This document shows positions 24,283-33,001 of a stretch of 64,000 bases of DNA, piece by piece. Within the stretch, counting starts at the first letter, position 1, and each line of letters starts with the position of its first letter. Source of the stretch: an uncultured Collinsella sp. (GTDB lineage Bacteria > Actinomycetota > Coriobacteriia > Coriobacteriales > Coriobacteriaceae). Location of the stretch: assembly GCA_902496335.1 (NCBI GenBank), contig CABVAO010000001.1, positions 62,001 to 126,000 of the forward strand. Reading direction: 5' to 3'. The notes beneath the pieces were generated by a model, which saw only the letters and a list, made by a program, of their open reading frames with translations, made no database searches and had not been told where the DNA came from. The translations under genes were made by a program, and so were the position numbers.

Positions 24283-24948
24283 ATGGAAGCGCATCAAAAG
24301 CAGATAACCGTTTATTCGAATCATACGGAAAGCGCGCCTGTCATCTACCTTCCTGTGGTCGTGGGCGACGGCAGCGAGGTTTATAAGTGTTGCCGAGAGC
24401 TCGACTGTCCGCCATTCGCCCTCGTCACCATTGGCGGGCTCGATTGGAATCGCGAGCTGAGCCCCTGGGCATGCGACGGGACCGTACGCGATGCCGAGCC
24501 TTTCGGCGGCCAAGCTGCCGATTTTCTTGATGAGCTGCTGAATCAGATAATCCCCCAGGTCGAGTCGTCGCTTCCTCAGCCGCCCACCTGGCGCGGCATT
24601 GCCGGTTACTCGCTCGCGGGCCTCTTCGCACTCTGGTCCCTCTGGCAAACCGACGCCTTTGACCGCGCCGCGAGCGCATCGGGGTCGCTATGGTTTCCCG
24701 ACTTTGTCGACCGTGCCAGCACGGCCCCTTTTGCCGGCAGCCCGCAAGCCGTCTACCTGTCACTCGGCAAAAAGGAAACCAAGACGCCCAACCGCATGAT
24801 GCGGCATGTACTCGACGACACACGCGCGATGGAAGCGTTGCTCGTCGAGCGCGGCATTCCAACAACGCTGGAGCTCAACCCCGGCAATCACTTTGCCCAA
24901 ACCGACTTACGCATGGCCCGCGGCATCCACTGGATACTGACACATTAA
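24283..24948 (+). CDS. Alpha/beta hydrolase, esterase D/siderophore-esterase-like
   Basis: 221 residues. The nucleophile elbow is GIAGYSLAGLFALWSLW (GxSxxG), the acid region lies near SLGKKETKTPN, and the catalytic His is in NPGNHFAQTD. The pattern matches the esterase D (IroE/Fes-like) group of the alpha/beta hydrolase fold. No signal peptide is present, so it is probably cytoplasmic; the substrate could be an acyl or siderophore ester but is not shown. It stands alone between two terminators. Confidence 0.82.
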   Translation: MEAHQKQITVYSNHTESAPVIYLPVVVGDGSEVYKCCRELDCPPFALVTIGGLDWNRELSPWACDGTVRDAEPFGGQAADFLDELLNQIIPQVESSLPQPPTWRGIAGYSLAGLFALWSLWQTDAFDRAASASGSLWFPDFVDRASTAPFAGSPQAVYLSLGKKETKTPNRMMRHVLDDTRAMEALLVERGIPTTLELNPGNHFAQTDLRMARGIHWILTH

Positions 24949-24950
24949 AA

Positions 24951-24994
24951 ATGGTGCCCACACGCATATACGCATAGGCACCATATCTTGTTTT
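24951..24994. terminator. Terminator between the esterase gene and the uracil permease gene
   Basis: ATGGTGCC (24951-24958) and GGCACCAT (24977-24984) arms followed by ATCTTGTTTT on the plus strand. It lies between convergent genes and can serve both. Confidence 0.75.
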
Positions 24995-25009
24995 AGCTGA
25001 ACGCAGCTG

Positions 25010-26344
25010 CTACTCAGCAGCCTCCTCAAGCTCGGAGACATCAAACTCAAAGTCGTTACCCGGCAGGATGGCGTTGAGCACAATGCCCACCAGTGAGCCC
25101 ACGGCAATGCCGGACAGCGAAATGGTCACGCCGCCCAGCTCCAACACGATGGCGCCGGCGGTGCTGTACGCGATGCCGAGCGAAAGCACGAGCACCAGCG
25201 CGGCAACCAGCACGTTGCGGTTGTTCTGGAAATCGACCTGGTTCTCGATGAGGTTGCGGACGCCCACAGCGCTGATCATGCCGTAGAGCACGAGCGACAC
25301 ACCGCCGATCACACACGCCGGCATGGCCGCAATGACAGCCGCGAACTTGGGGCAGAACGAAAGCACGATGGCGCAACACGCGGCAATTCGAATTACGCGC
25401 GGGTCGAACACGCGCGTCAGGGCGAGCACGCCGGTGTTCTCACCATACGTAGTGTTGGCCGGAGCGCCAAAGAGCGAAGCCAGAATCGTGGCAAGGCCGT
25501 CGCCGAGCAGCGTGCGATGCAGACCGGGATCGGCAATGTAGTTGCGCTCGCAAGTCGAACCGATAGCAGAGATATCGCCGATATGCTCGATCATGGTCGC
25601 GAAGGCCAGCGGCATGATGGTGATGATGGCCGTCGTGGCAAGACCGCTATCGAACTGCGGCCCAAAGAGTGCAAACACGGTGTTGTCCCACACGATGGGC
25701 AGACCGACCCACGGAGCGGCGGCAACGCCCGAGAAATCAACCTCGCCGAGCGCAGCCGCAACGGCATAGCTCACCACAACGCCCAGCAAAATCGGCACGA
25801 TCTTGACCATGCCACGGCCCCAGATGTTGCAGATGACGATAACGGCAACGCCAATGACAGCCACAAGCCAGTTGGTCTGGCAGTTAGCAATAGCGGAGCT
25901 TGCCAGGATCAAGCCGATGGAAATGACGATGGGGCCAGTCACCACCGGCGGAAAGAAACGCATGACACGCTTGGCGCCAAACGCGCGGAAGAGCGCCGCC
26001 AGCACCGGATAGAGCAGACCGGCACAAGCTACGCCCAGGCAGGCGTAGGGCAAAAGCTCGGTCTCGCCGTTGGGCGCGATTGCGGCATAACCGGCAATAA
26101 AGGCAAACGATGAGCCCAAAAATGCCGGCACCTTACCGCGCGACAGGAAGTGGAACAGCAGCGTGCCCAAGCCGGCAAACAAAAGCGTTGCCGATACCGA
26201 GAGGCCGGTGAGCACGGGCACCAGCACGGTGGCGCCAAACATGGCAAACAGGTGCTGTAGGCCGAGCAGGAACATGCGCGGGCGGCCGAGCGACGATGCG
26301 TCGTAGATGGCATCGCTGACGGCGGGCGTCGAGGACTGGGACAT
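25010..26344 (-). CDS. uraA: Uracil permease, NCS2 family
   Basis: 444 residues with about 14 hydrophobic segments. FLLGLQHLFAMFGATVLVPVLTG at the start and VPAFLGSSFAFIAGY match UraA/PyrP uracil permeases. ATMIEHIGDISAIG (with the conserved Glu of the substrate site), GLATILASLFGAPANTTYGENTGVL and the C-terminal half support the same family. Known role: proton-coupled uracil uptake. ATG 26344 with AAAGGAC upstream. No PyrR-type attenuator could be seen in the short leader. Confidence 0.93.
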   Translation of the reverse strand: MSQSSTPAVSDAIYDASSLGRPRMFLLGLQHLFAMFGATVLVPVLTGLSVSATLLFAGLGTLLFHFLSRGKVPAFLGSSFAFIAGYAAIAPNGETELLPYACLGVACAGLLYPVLAALFRAFGAKRVMRFFPPVVTGPIVISIGLILASSAIANCQTNWLVAVIGVAVIVICNIWGRGMVKIVPILLGVVVSYAVAAALGEVDFSGVAAAPWVGLPIVWDNTVFALFGPQFDSGLATTAIITIMPLAFATMIEHIGDISAIGSTCERNYIADPGLHRTLLGDGLATILASLFGAPANTTYGENTGVLALTRVFDPRVIRIAACCAIVLSFCPKFAAVIAAMPACVIGGVSLVLYGMISAVGVRNLIENQVDFQNNRNVLVAALVLVLSLGIAYSTAGAIVLELGGVTISLSGIAVGSLVGIVLNAILPGNDFEFDVSELEEAAE

Positions 26345-26466
26345 GGATGTCCTTTCGAATGGAAGGGCGATCAGGCATATCGGATAACCTGCCCGAACGA
26401 TACGATCCGAACCATTGTACGCGATACACTATGCCTCGCACGCGCCGCCACCTGCAAACACTAGCG

Positions 26467-27600
26467 CTATTTCCAAACGCGCTCGGCAATGCGCTTGACC
26501 AGCGCGATCTTTGCCCATTGCTCATCCTCGGTCAGCTTGTTGCCAATCTCGCAGCTGGCAAAGCCGCACTGAGGCGACAGATACAGGTTCTCGAGCGGCA
26601 CGTACTTTGCGGCTTCACGGATGCGCTCGACGATAACATCCTCGTTCTCGAGCTCTGCCGCCTTGGTGGTTACCAAGCCCAGCACGACCTTCTTGCCGGG
26701 GGCAACGTACTTCAGCGGCTCAAAACCGCCGGCGCGCGGCGTATCGAACTCCAGGTAAAATGCATCGACATCCTCGTTTGCGAACAGGTACGGCGCGATG
26801 GGGTCATAGCCGCCCTCGAAGGCATAGGTGGAGTGGTAGTTGCCGCGGCACACATGCGTGTTGATGACCAGATCGTCGGGCTTGTCCGCGATGGCGGCAT
26901 TGTTGAGCGCCACGCCCAGCTCGCTTACCTTTTGCAGGTCGACCGGGCTCATGCCGGTTTTGGCGACAAAATCGGTGTCGCAGTAGATGCCCCAGGTGCA
27001 GTCATCAAACTGGATGTTGCGGCAGCCTGCTGCGTACAGGTCGGCGATCACCGTGCGATAAGCGGCTGCGATGGCGTCGGCAAGTTCCTCATCGGTCTTA
27101 TAGACAGCGCGCAGGCTCTCCTGCTGGCCGTCGCAACGGTCGAGCGTGACTTCGGAGAACGTCTGGATCGGCGCCGGAATGGTTTGCCGCGCGACCTGGC
27201 CCTCCCCCTCGAGCGCCTTGACAAATTTAAAGTGCTCGACGAACGGATGGTTCTCGCCGCTAATGGGGCCGGTTACCACGGCGGTGTCGGCTGTGGTCTC
27301 CTCGTCGTGGAACATATAGCCCGTACGCGAGGTACGGCGTTCAATGCCGTTGAGCCCCCACATAAAGTCGAGGTGCCAGTAACTGCGGCGAAACTCGCCA
27401 TCGGTAATCACCTGCAGGCCAGCGGACTTTTGCTTGTCCACCAGGTCGCGAATGGCCTCATCCTCGACGGCCTTAAGGCCGGCGGTGTCGAGTGTGCCCG
27501 CAGCATAGGCGGCACGGGCGTCCTTTACGGCCTGTGGACGAAGAAAGCTGCCGACGATATCGGCGCGAAACGGCGCGTTCAGCGTGGTTAAAGCACTCAT
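26467..27600 (-). CDS. MetE-like (YxjG/YxjH type) vitamin B12-independent methionine synthase family protein
   Basis: 377 residues, corresponding to the C-terminal catalytic half of MetE. The start ADIVGSFLRP is typical. NTHVCRGNYHSTYAFEGGYD carries the His/Cys zinc ligands and SPQCGFASCEIGNKL the second Cys. FDTPRAGGFEPLKY and GLVTTKAAELEN also fit. Short MetE-like proteins of this type transfer a methyl group to homocysteine, with a donor that is often uncertain. ATG 27600 follows AAGGGAG. The LysR gene just upstream on the same strand, and the palindrome between them, suggest control by methionine or homocysteine status. Confidence 0.88.
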   Translation of the reverse strand: MSALTTLNAPFRADIVGSFLRPQAVKDARAAYAAGTLDTAGLKAVEDEAIRDLVDKQKSAGLQVITDGEFRRSYWHLDFMWGLNGIERRTSRTGYMFHDEETTADTAVVTGPISGENHPFVEHFKFVKALEGEGQVARQTIPAPIQTFSEVTLDRCDGQQESLRAVYKTDEELADAIAAAYRTVIADLYAAGCRNIQFDDCTWGIYCDTDFVAKTGMSPVDLQKVSELGVALNNAAIADKPDDLVINTHVCRGNYHSTYAFEGGYDPIAPYLFANEDVDAFYLEFDTPRAGGFEPLKYVAPGKKVVLGLVTTKAAELENEDVIVERIREAAKYVPLENLYLSPQCGFASCEIGNKLTEDEQWAKIALVKRIAERVWK

Positions 27601-27686
27601 AGATATCTCCCTTTGCATTGGTTGCTTTACTGGGACAGAGTATGAGCGCTCATATGGCCATCGCAAAATATACGTTTATAACAGTT

Positions 27687-27709
27687 TGATATAGATGCTT
27701 CCTATATCA
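27687..27709. promoter_or_regulatory. Palindrome upstream of the MetE-like gene (LysR-type site)
   Basis: TGATATAG-N7-CTATATCA, perfect 8-base arms, about 90 bases ahead of the MetE-like start. Its shape is that of LysR operators, and it resembles the TATAG...CTATA Met boxes known from streptococcal methionine regulators. Confidence 0.55.
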
Positions 27710-27755
27710 GTTTGGACTGCCATAAAGAGATTTGACCCGTGCAGAATGCAGCAGT

Positions 27756-28652
27756 CTATATGTGCTGACGAATCACGTCGATATAGGCTTGGCCGTAGCG
27801 CGTAAGCGTCGTGTTCTTGCGCGTGATGATGCCGATCTCCATGTACTCGTCTACATCGAGCGGAATCGAGATGATGCCGGGCCCGTTGAGCTCGTGACTG
27901 ATCACGCCTGAGCATACCGTGTAGCCGTTGAGGCCCATGACCAGGTTGAACAACGTCGCACGGTCACGCACGCGGATATTCTTGCGGCGCTCAAAGGTCG
28001 AGGTCAGCTCCTCAGAATAGTAGAACGAGTTATAGCTGCCCTGCTCATAGGACAAAAACGGGTAGTCTTCCAAGTCCTCGAGCGTCACGCTGGAGCGGCC
28101 AGCCAGCGGATGGTCTGCACACACAAAGACGTGCGGCGTGGCGCAGAAGAGCCCTTCGAACACGAGCTCGTTGGCCGCCAGCATGCGCTCGATGACCTCG
28201 CGATTGTGCTCCGACAGATACAGGATGCCGAGCTCGCTTTTCATGTGCGCGACGTCCTCGATAATCTCGTGGGTTTGCTCCTCGCGCAGGGTAAAGTCGT
28301 AGCGCGCGGCATCGAACTCACGGATCACATCGACAAACGCATTAACGGCAAAGGAATAATGCTGGCAGCTCACACTAAAGTGCGGCACCTGCTCGGATGC
28401 GCCCTTGTACTTGCCCTCGAGCAGGTCGGCCTGGTCGAGTACCTGGCGCGCATAGCCCAAGAAGGTCTCACCTTCCTCGGACACAACGACGCCCTTGTTA
28501 GTGCGCTCAAAGATGTGCACGCCCATCTCGTTTTCGAGATCGCGAATCGATGCGGTAATCGAAGGCTGCGACACAAAGAGCCGGCGCGAGGCCTCGGTGA
28601 TGCTGCCACATTCGGCAACTTTGACGACATATCTGAGCTGCTGGAGCTTCAT
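27756..28652 (-). CDS. LysR-family regulator next to the MetE-like gene
   Basis: 298 residues with a typical N-terminal helix-turn-helix (MKLQQLRYVVKVAECGSITEASRRLFVSQPSITASI) and a CysB/MetR-like effector domain (FSVSCQHYSFAVNAFVDVIRE ... TVCSGVISHELNGPGIISIPL). ATG 28652 follows GGGAGG; the frame runs to 28859 without family sequence. It precedes the MetE-like gene by 155 bases on the same strand, with a perfect palindrome between. It probably regulates sulfur amino-acid genes. Confidence 0.9.
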   Translation of the reverse strand: MKLQQLRYVVKVAECGSITEASRRLFVSQPSITASIRDLENEMGVHIFERTNKGVVVSEEGETFLGYARQVLDQADLLEGKYKGASEQVPHFSVSCQHYSFAVNAFVDVIREFDAARYDFTLREEQTHEIIEDVAHMKSELGILYLSEHNREVIERMLAANELVFEGLFCATPHVFVCADHPLAGRSSVTLEDLEDYPFLSYEQGSYNSFYYSEELTSTFERRKNIRVRDRATLFNLVMGLNGYTVCSGVISHELNGPGIISIPLDVDEYMEIGIITRKNTTLTRYGQAYIDVIRQHI

Positions 28653-28662
28653 GATGGCCTCC

Positions 28663-29571
28663 CTAGACGTCCGCGATACCCGAACCCACCGCATCCATCT
28701 GACGCATAAAAGGCGGCATCTCCCCCGTCGCGGCGCAGGCGGCAATCTGATGCAGAGCCCCGGCAACCGCATCGTCTGCCGCAGCGCCGATATGCCAGCG
28801 CGCGGCAGCCGTGACAGCCTCGTTGGCATTGGCGACTGCAACGGAGTTGGGAACAGCATCGATCATGGGCAGGTCGTTATCGGAATCGCCAAATACGGCC
28901 ACCTCGTCGGGCGTCAGGTCCAAAGCGCGCGCCAGCTCCAGCGCAGCGCAACCCTTGTCCCAACCTGCTGGAAGAATGTCGAGCAGGCGCACTCGGTTGT
29001 TGGGAAACACAAGCGAGAGCTCCGGCACCTCGGCGGCAATGCGCTCGCGCAGCTCAGCGAGCTCTTCGCGCGAGCGGGCGCTCCAGATATTCGCCTTGTA
29101 TACCGGGGCATCATCGACAACAGGACGGCACGGGGCCTCTTCGCCCTTGAGCCACGCGTTGCCGCCCGACTCCATGGCGCGGCGCACGCGCTCGGGATCG
29201 CTCGTCACGCAATAGGCATCGTTGTCCCAAAAATCATCACCCAAGCTGTAGACCTTCAGGTACGTATCGTCGGTCTCCTGCTCCAAGTAGTCAGCCAAGC
29301 GCATAAGGGCGGCGTTGTCGGTCGCATGCGAGGCTACCGCCTCACCGTCCACAAACATGACCTGGCCGTTACAGAACGCACCAGTCGAGAAGCACTCGGA
29401 ACGATTTTTGAACATCCAGCCCATCGCGGACGGCTGACGGCCCGAAACCGGGCCAAAGTGCAGACCCGCCGCCCGCATGGCATGAATGCCCTCGATGGCG
29501 TAGTCGCTAGCGCCGTCATGCCCGGCTGGAATCAGCGTATCGTCCATATCGGTCAGCACAAGTTTAATCAT
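28663..29571 (-). CDS. HAD-superfamily hydrolase, Cof-type
   Basis: 302 residues. The catalytic motif I is LTDMDDTLIP, motif II lies in GPVSGRQPS, and motifs III/IV are GWDKGCAALELA and VFGDSDNDLPMI. This order, with a large cap between, matches the Cof/YbiV-type IIB phosphatases acting on sugar or nucleotide phosphates. The stop lies 10 bases ahead of the LysR gene start, so the two may share a transcript. No specific substrate can be named. Confidence 0.9.
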   Translation of the reverse strand: MIKLVLTDMDDTLIPAGHDGASDYAIEGIHAMRAAGLHFGPVSGRQPSAMGWMFKNRSECFSTGAFCNGQVMFVDGEAVASHATDNAALMRLADYLEQETDDTYLKVYSLGDDFWDNDAYCVTSDPERVRRAMESGGNAWLKGEEAPCRPVVDDAPVYKANIWSARSREELAELRERIAAEVPELSLVFPNNRVRLLDILPAGWDKGCAALELARALDLTPDEVAVFGDSDNDLPMIDAVPNSVAVANANEAVTAAARWHIGAAADDAVAGALHQIAACAATGEMPPFMRQMDAVGSGIADV

Positions 29572-29611
29572 AAGGCCCCCTCGGTCATTCTTAATCCCAT
29601 CTATTGTACCG

Positions 29612-29646
29612 ACCTGCCAAAATAAACCTGTCCCTTTTTGGTAGGT
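29612..29646. repeat. Dispersed hairpin repeat, GTCCCTTTTTGG type (copy 1)
   Basis: ACCTGCCAAAA and TTTTTGGTAGGT pair around a loop TAAACCTGTCCC. A nearly identical copy lies at 50191-50226. It lies 34 bases after (upstream of) the HAD gene start and just before the TPP riboswitch. Confidence 0.75.
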
Positions 29647-29669
29647 GCGCTAGTATAGGGAACAACAGA

Positions 29670-29765
29670 TTCGATGCGGGAGTGCCGGCGGTGCAAACCA
29701 CAAGGCTGAGAGGGCATGGGGCCCAATCCTTTGAACCTGTCAGTTAATGCTGGCGTAGGGAGCAT
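29670..29765 (+). ncRNA. TPP riboswitch (THI element)
   Basis: It matches the conserved TPP aptamer in order: GGGAGTGCCG, CTGAGAGGGCATGGGG, CCTTTGAACCTGTCAG, TTAATGCTGGCGTAGGGAGCA. A terminator hairpin follows at once and thiM lies 65 bases downstream, so control is likely by termination when TPP is bound. Confidence 0.95.
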
Positions 29766-29776
29766 GCCGCCTTTAC

Positions 29777-29808
29777 AGGGGCGCTGTCTATGCACAGCGC
29801 CCCTTTTC
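29777..29808 (+). terminator. Expression-platform terminator of the TPP riboswitch
   Basis: AGGGGCGCTG/CAGCGCCCCT perfect arms, 7-base loop, then TTTTCT. It lies between the aptamer and the thiM ribosome site. Confidence 0.85.
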
Positions 29809-29829
29809 TATGCCAAGGAGGCATGTGCA

Positions 29830-30669
29830 GTGATTGATTCGGAACAGCTTAAGCAACATATGGTCAAGGCCGTAGAGGAGATTCGCGCCACCAATCCGAT
29901 GGCCGGCTCCATCACCAACACGGTGACGATCGACTTTGTCGCCAACGCGCAGCTCGCCGTGGGCGGATCGGCCGCCATGGTCTATCTGCCCGACGAGGGC
30001 GAAGCGCTCGTTGCCGGCGGCGGCGCCATCTATCTCAACATGGGCACGCTCTTCCCTATCTACGAGCAGACGATTCCCCGCGCGGCGAAGGCGGCACACG
30101 ACGCCGGCAAGCCCTGGGTGCTCGATCCGGTGGGCCTGGGCATCGGTAGCCTGCGCACCCAGCTGGTAAACGAGCTCAAGCAGTACAAGCCCGCCATCGT
30201 GCGCGGCAACGCCTCCGAGATTATCGCGCTCGCCGGCCTGTGGGGTCTTGAGGGCGAGACGGCCGATCTGAGCCGCGTGCGCGGTGTCGATACCACCGAC
30301 ACGGTCGACGCCGCCCGTGGTGCCGCCGTGGCGCTCGCCCGCTACACCGGCGGCGCCGTGGTCGTCTCGGGCGAAGTCGACCTGATTACCGACGGCACGA
30401 CCGTGGCCAAGTCCCACGGCGGCAGCCCGCTCATGTCCAAGATCACCGGCTGCGGCTGCTCGCAGGGCGGCGTGCTGGCCGTGTACGCCTGCGCCGCCGA
30501 CCCGTTTACGGCAGCCGTCTGCGGCACCGCCGTCTACAACGTGGCCGGCACGCGTGCCGCCGCCGTCGCCGACGCCCCGGCAAGCTTTAAGGTCGCCTTT
30601 ATCGACGAGCTCTACCGCGCAACCGCCCAAGACATCGCCGATAACCGACTCGAGCTCGAGGAGGCATAG
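29830..30669 (+). CDS. thiM: Hydroxyethylthiazole kinase
   Basis: 279 residues. The enzyme phosphorylates the thiazole alcohol for thiamine salvage. Family motifs: NPMAGSITNTVTIDFVAN, VGGSAAMVYLPDE, KPWVLDPVGLGIG, RGNASEIIALAG, and the anion hole GCGCSQGGVLA. The GTG start at 29830 has AAGGAGG eight bases ahead; the longer frame from 29716 overlaps the riboswitch and is not coding. It is the first gene of a three-gene thiamine operon under the TPP riboswitch. Confidence 0.96.
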   Translation: MIDSEQLKQHMVKAVEEIRATNPMAGSITNTVTIDFVANAQLAVGGSAAMVYLPDEGEALVAGGGAIYLNMGTLFPIYEQTIPRAAKAAHDAGKPWVLDPVGLGIGSLRTQLVNELKQYKPAIVRGNASEIIALAGLWGLEGETADLSRVRGVDTTDTVDAARGAAVALARYTGGAVVVSGEVDLITDGTTVAKSHGGSPLMSKITGCGCSQGGVLAVYACAADPFTAAVCGTAVYNVAGTRAAAVADAPASFKVAFIDELYRATAQDIADNRLELEEA

Positions 30670-30672
30670 GCC

Positions 30673-31014
30673 ATGTCCGAGCCCGTAACCAATGCCAGCA
30701 TGAACACGCTCGTCGCCGTGGCCATCGCCCCGTGCGGCACCGGCGACGAGCTGTCCGCCGAGGTCGCTGAGGTCGTGCGCGTCATTCGCGAGAGCGGTCT
30801 TCCCAACCGCACCACCTCGATGTTCACCGAGATCGAGGGCGACTGGGACGAGGTCATGCAGGTCGTGCGCGACGCAACCTTTGTGTTGGCGAGCAAAGGC
30901 ATCCGCACCGAAGTCGTGCTCAAAGCCGATATTCGACCCGGATTTACCGACACCATGACCGGCAAGCTCGAGCGCATGGAAGCGCAGATCAAAAAGCAGG
31001 AGGAAGCACAATGA
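30673..31014 (+). CDS. Thiamine-binding protein, MTH1187/YqgV family
   Basis: 113 residues. It matches the UPF0045/YqgV family: NTLVAVAIAPCGTGDELSAEVAEVVRVIRESGL, TTSMFTEIEGDWDEVMQVV and ADIRPGFTDTMTGKLERM. Members of this family are small ferredoxin-fold proteins that bind thiamine, apparently as tetramers. It begins 4 bases after the thiM stop and overlaps thiE by 4 bases, so it is translationally coupled inside the thiamine operon. Confidence 0.88.
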   Translation: MSEPVTNASMNTLVAVAIAPCGTGDELSAEVAEVVRVIRESGLPNRTTSMFTEIEGDWDEVMQVVRDATFVLASKGIRTEVVLKADIRPGFTDTMTGKLERMEAQIKKQEEAQ

Positions 31015-31706
31015 GCATCCGCGACAACCTTGATATCTCGGCCTATCTGGTACTCGGCCCCGAAAACACGCTGGGGCGCCCCGTGGGCGATGTAGTGGTC
31101 CAGGCGCTCGATGCCGGCTTTACCTGCATCCAGGTGCGCTCCAAGGTGGCAAGCGCCCGCGAGATCATCGCGCTGACCGGCGACGCCGCGCAGGCAATCG
31201 CACAGGCTGGCAAGACCGGTCAGGTCGCCTTGCTCATCGACGACCGCCTGGACTGCGTACTTGCCGCGCGCGAGCAGGGCATCGCTGTCGACGGCGTGCA
31301 CGTGGGTCAGAGCGATATTCCCGTCGAGGTCTGCCGCAAGCTTCTGGGCCCCGATGCCATCGTGGGCCTTTCGGCCCGTTGCGAGGAGATGCTCGAGTAC
31401 GTCAAGACCGCCGACATGAGCCTAGTCGACTACCTAGGCATCGGCCCGCTCCACGAGACCGAGACCAAGCGCGACTGCGGACGCGCGGCCGACGGCTCTA
31501 TCATCACCAAGAGCTTTGAGGACCTGGCCGCGCTCCACGCGGCAAGCCCCGTGCCCATCGTGGTGGGCGGCGGCGTCAAGACGGCCGACCTGCCGCAGCT
31601 CAAGGCCACCGGCGTCGATGGCTTCTTTGTGGTGAGCGCCGTCTGCAGTGCCGACGACCCCTGCGCCGCCGCCAAGGAGCTCGTCGACACCTGGCAGCAG
31701 GCATAG
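31011..31706 (+). CDS. thiE: Thiamine-phosphate synthase
   Basis: 231 residues, TIM-barrel. It joins the thiazole and pyrimidine phosphates. Motifs: TCIQVRSKVAS (substrate arm), LLIDDRLDCVLAA, DGVHVGQSDIPVE, VGLSAR, LGIGPLHETETKRD, and PIVVGGGVKTADLPQL. The ATG overlaps the end of the preceding gene. Together with thiM it rebuilds thiamine phosphate from salvaged thiazole; no thiD is adjacent. The protein is slightly longer than usual because of the DCGRAADGSIITK segment. Confidence 0.95.
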   Translation: MSIRDNLDISAYLVLGPENTLGRPVGDVVVQALDAGFTCIQVRSKVASAREIIALTGDAAQAIAQAGKTGQVALLIDDRLDCVLAAREQGIAVDGVHVGQSDIPVEVCRKLLGPDAIVGLSARCEEMLEYVKTADMSLVDYLGIGPLHETETKRDCGRAADGSIITKSFEDLAALHAASPVPIVVGGGVKTADLPQLKATGVDGFFVVSAVCSADDPCAAAKELVDTWQQA

Positions 31707-31751
31707 GCATAAGCCGAGTAGCTGATCCGCAGCCTCACATCTTTAGCAATA

Positions 31752-31794
31752 GAAAGCGCATCCCAGTTTGGACCTCCATTCCGTGATGCGCTTT
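31752..31794. terminator. Bidirectional hairpin between thiE and the patatin gene
   Basis: GAAAGCGCATC/GATGCGCTTTC perfect arms with a 21-base loop, between convergent genes. Confidence 0.7.
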
Positions 31795-31807
31795 CCGCAT
31801 GCGACCC

Positions 31808-32677
31808 TTACCCCGCCAGATACGCTTCCAACGCCGGCAAGGTCGCTTCCGCATCGCGCCGACCGATCTGATAGATACGCTCGAGCTCATCCGGTTCACG
31901 GCACAGCGACGGTACCTTCACCGATTCGCTCGGCCGCACCACAAAGACCTCGCCGGCAGCCTCGCGACGTGCTAAGTCATCGAGCGTGGCATTGTAGACC
32001 TCATGCCGATGCTCAAGCGCTGCGACAAACTCCGGGTAGTGACGGAACACGCGCCGCAGCATGGGCATCACGCTGTTGGGCTGCTTCACAAAGCCCGCCG
32101 GCTGCGTGAGTACCACGATGTTTCGGTCATACCCCTGCGCAAACAGCCATGCGCTGGGAATAGAATCAGCCACGCCACCATCCAGATACTTATGTCCGTC
32201 AATAGCAACGGGACGCGTCGCCACAGGAATAGCCGACGACGCCCGGATCCACTCGATATCGCGCTCATCGCCATAAGGCAGGTCGTGATAGACGGCCTTG
32301 CCCGTCTCGATATCGGTACACACGCACGTAAACCGCATGGGGCAGGCGCGATATGCCTCCAGGTCGATGGGATCGCGCTCGATGGGCACCTCATGATAGG
32401 CAAAATCGGCATTGAACATGTCTCCAGTCCGCAGCCAGCTTGCTACACCCGCATAGCGCTTATCGGCACAATATGCCTTGTTGTAGCGAATGGCGCGTCC
32501 AATCTGCCGCGATTTAAAGTTGTAGCCAAACGCCGCGCCCGCCGAGACACCCACCATATGGTCGTAGGTCAAACCGTGCTCCATCCAAACGTCGAGCACG
32601 CCCGCCGTATACATACCGCGGTAGCCGCCTCCTTCGAGCGCCAGCCCCACCGTGCGCATCATATTTGACTGTGCCAT
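31808..32677 (-). CDS. Patatin-like phospholipase
   Basis: 289 residues. The oxyanion hole LALEGGGYRGMYTAGVLD, the nucleophile GVSAGAAFGYN (GxSxG), and the catalytic Asp in YLDGGVADSIPS complete the Ser-Asp dyad. This matches the YjjU/RssA-like bacterial patatins, intracellular lipid acyl hydrolases of mostly unknown target. ATG 32677 has GGAGATGG upstream. No signal peptide. It stands alone. Confidence 0.92.
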   Translation of the reverse strand: MAQSNMMRTVGLALEGGGYRGMYTAGVLDVWMEHGLTYDHMVGVSAGAAFGYNFKSRQIGRAIRYNKAYCADKRYAGVASWLRTGDMFNADFAYHEVPIERDPIDLEAYRACPMRFTCVCTDIETGKAVYHDLPYGDERDIEWIRASSAIPVATRPVAIDGHKYLDGGVADSIPSAWLFAQGYDRNIVVLTQPAGFVKQPNSVMPMLRRVFRHYPEFVAALEHRHEVYNATLDDLARREAAGEVFVVRPSESVKVPSLCREPDELERIYQIGRRDAEATLPALEAYLAG

Positions 32678-33001
32678 GCGACCATCTCCGTCCCCGCAAA
32701 TTCAAACGGAACAAGTATACCCGTCAACATATACCGCCCCAGTCGCATTTTTATCAAGCATCGCATCGTCGCGCTACCGCTTGTCGAACAATAGCCGCCC
32801 ACAGCATGTGCACCCATATATAATTGGGTATTGTTGTTTACACTACCCAGCTGTTATCAACAGCGAACATTAGCCGGCAAAGTAACTCAACAACGCAGCA
32901 AGGCGGGGGCCTGGATGCACGCAAAACGCCGAACAACGATACGTGTACACAACGAGCTCGCCCGACGCAATCCGCCCCGACCTCAGAAAGCCGCTTAGAA
33001 C
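32678..33001. other. Spacer ahead of the GGDEF-EAL gene
   Basis: No convincing gene. It holds a TATAAT (32819-32824) without a clear -35 box, followed by an inverted repeat TGGGTA ... TACCCA (about 32825-32851). The rest is a leader without a good ribosome site for the gene at 33002. Confidence 0.5.

Noticed and set aside
29788..31011. 407-codon minus-strand frame opposite thiM
   Set aside because: Gly/His/Val-rich shadow; thiM and the thiamine-binding gene are clear on the other strand.
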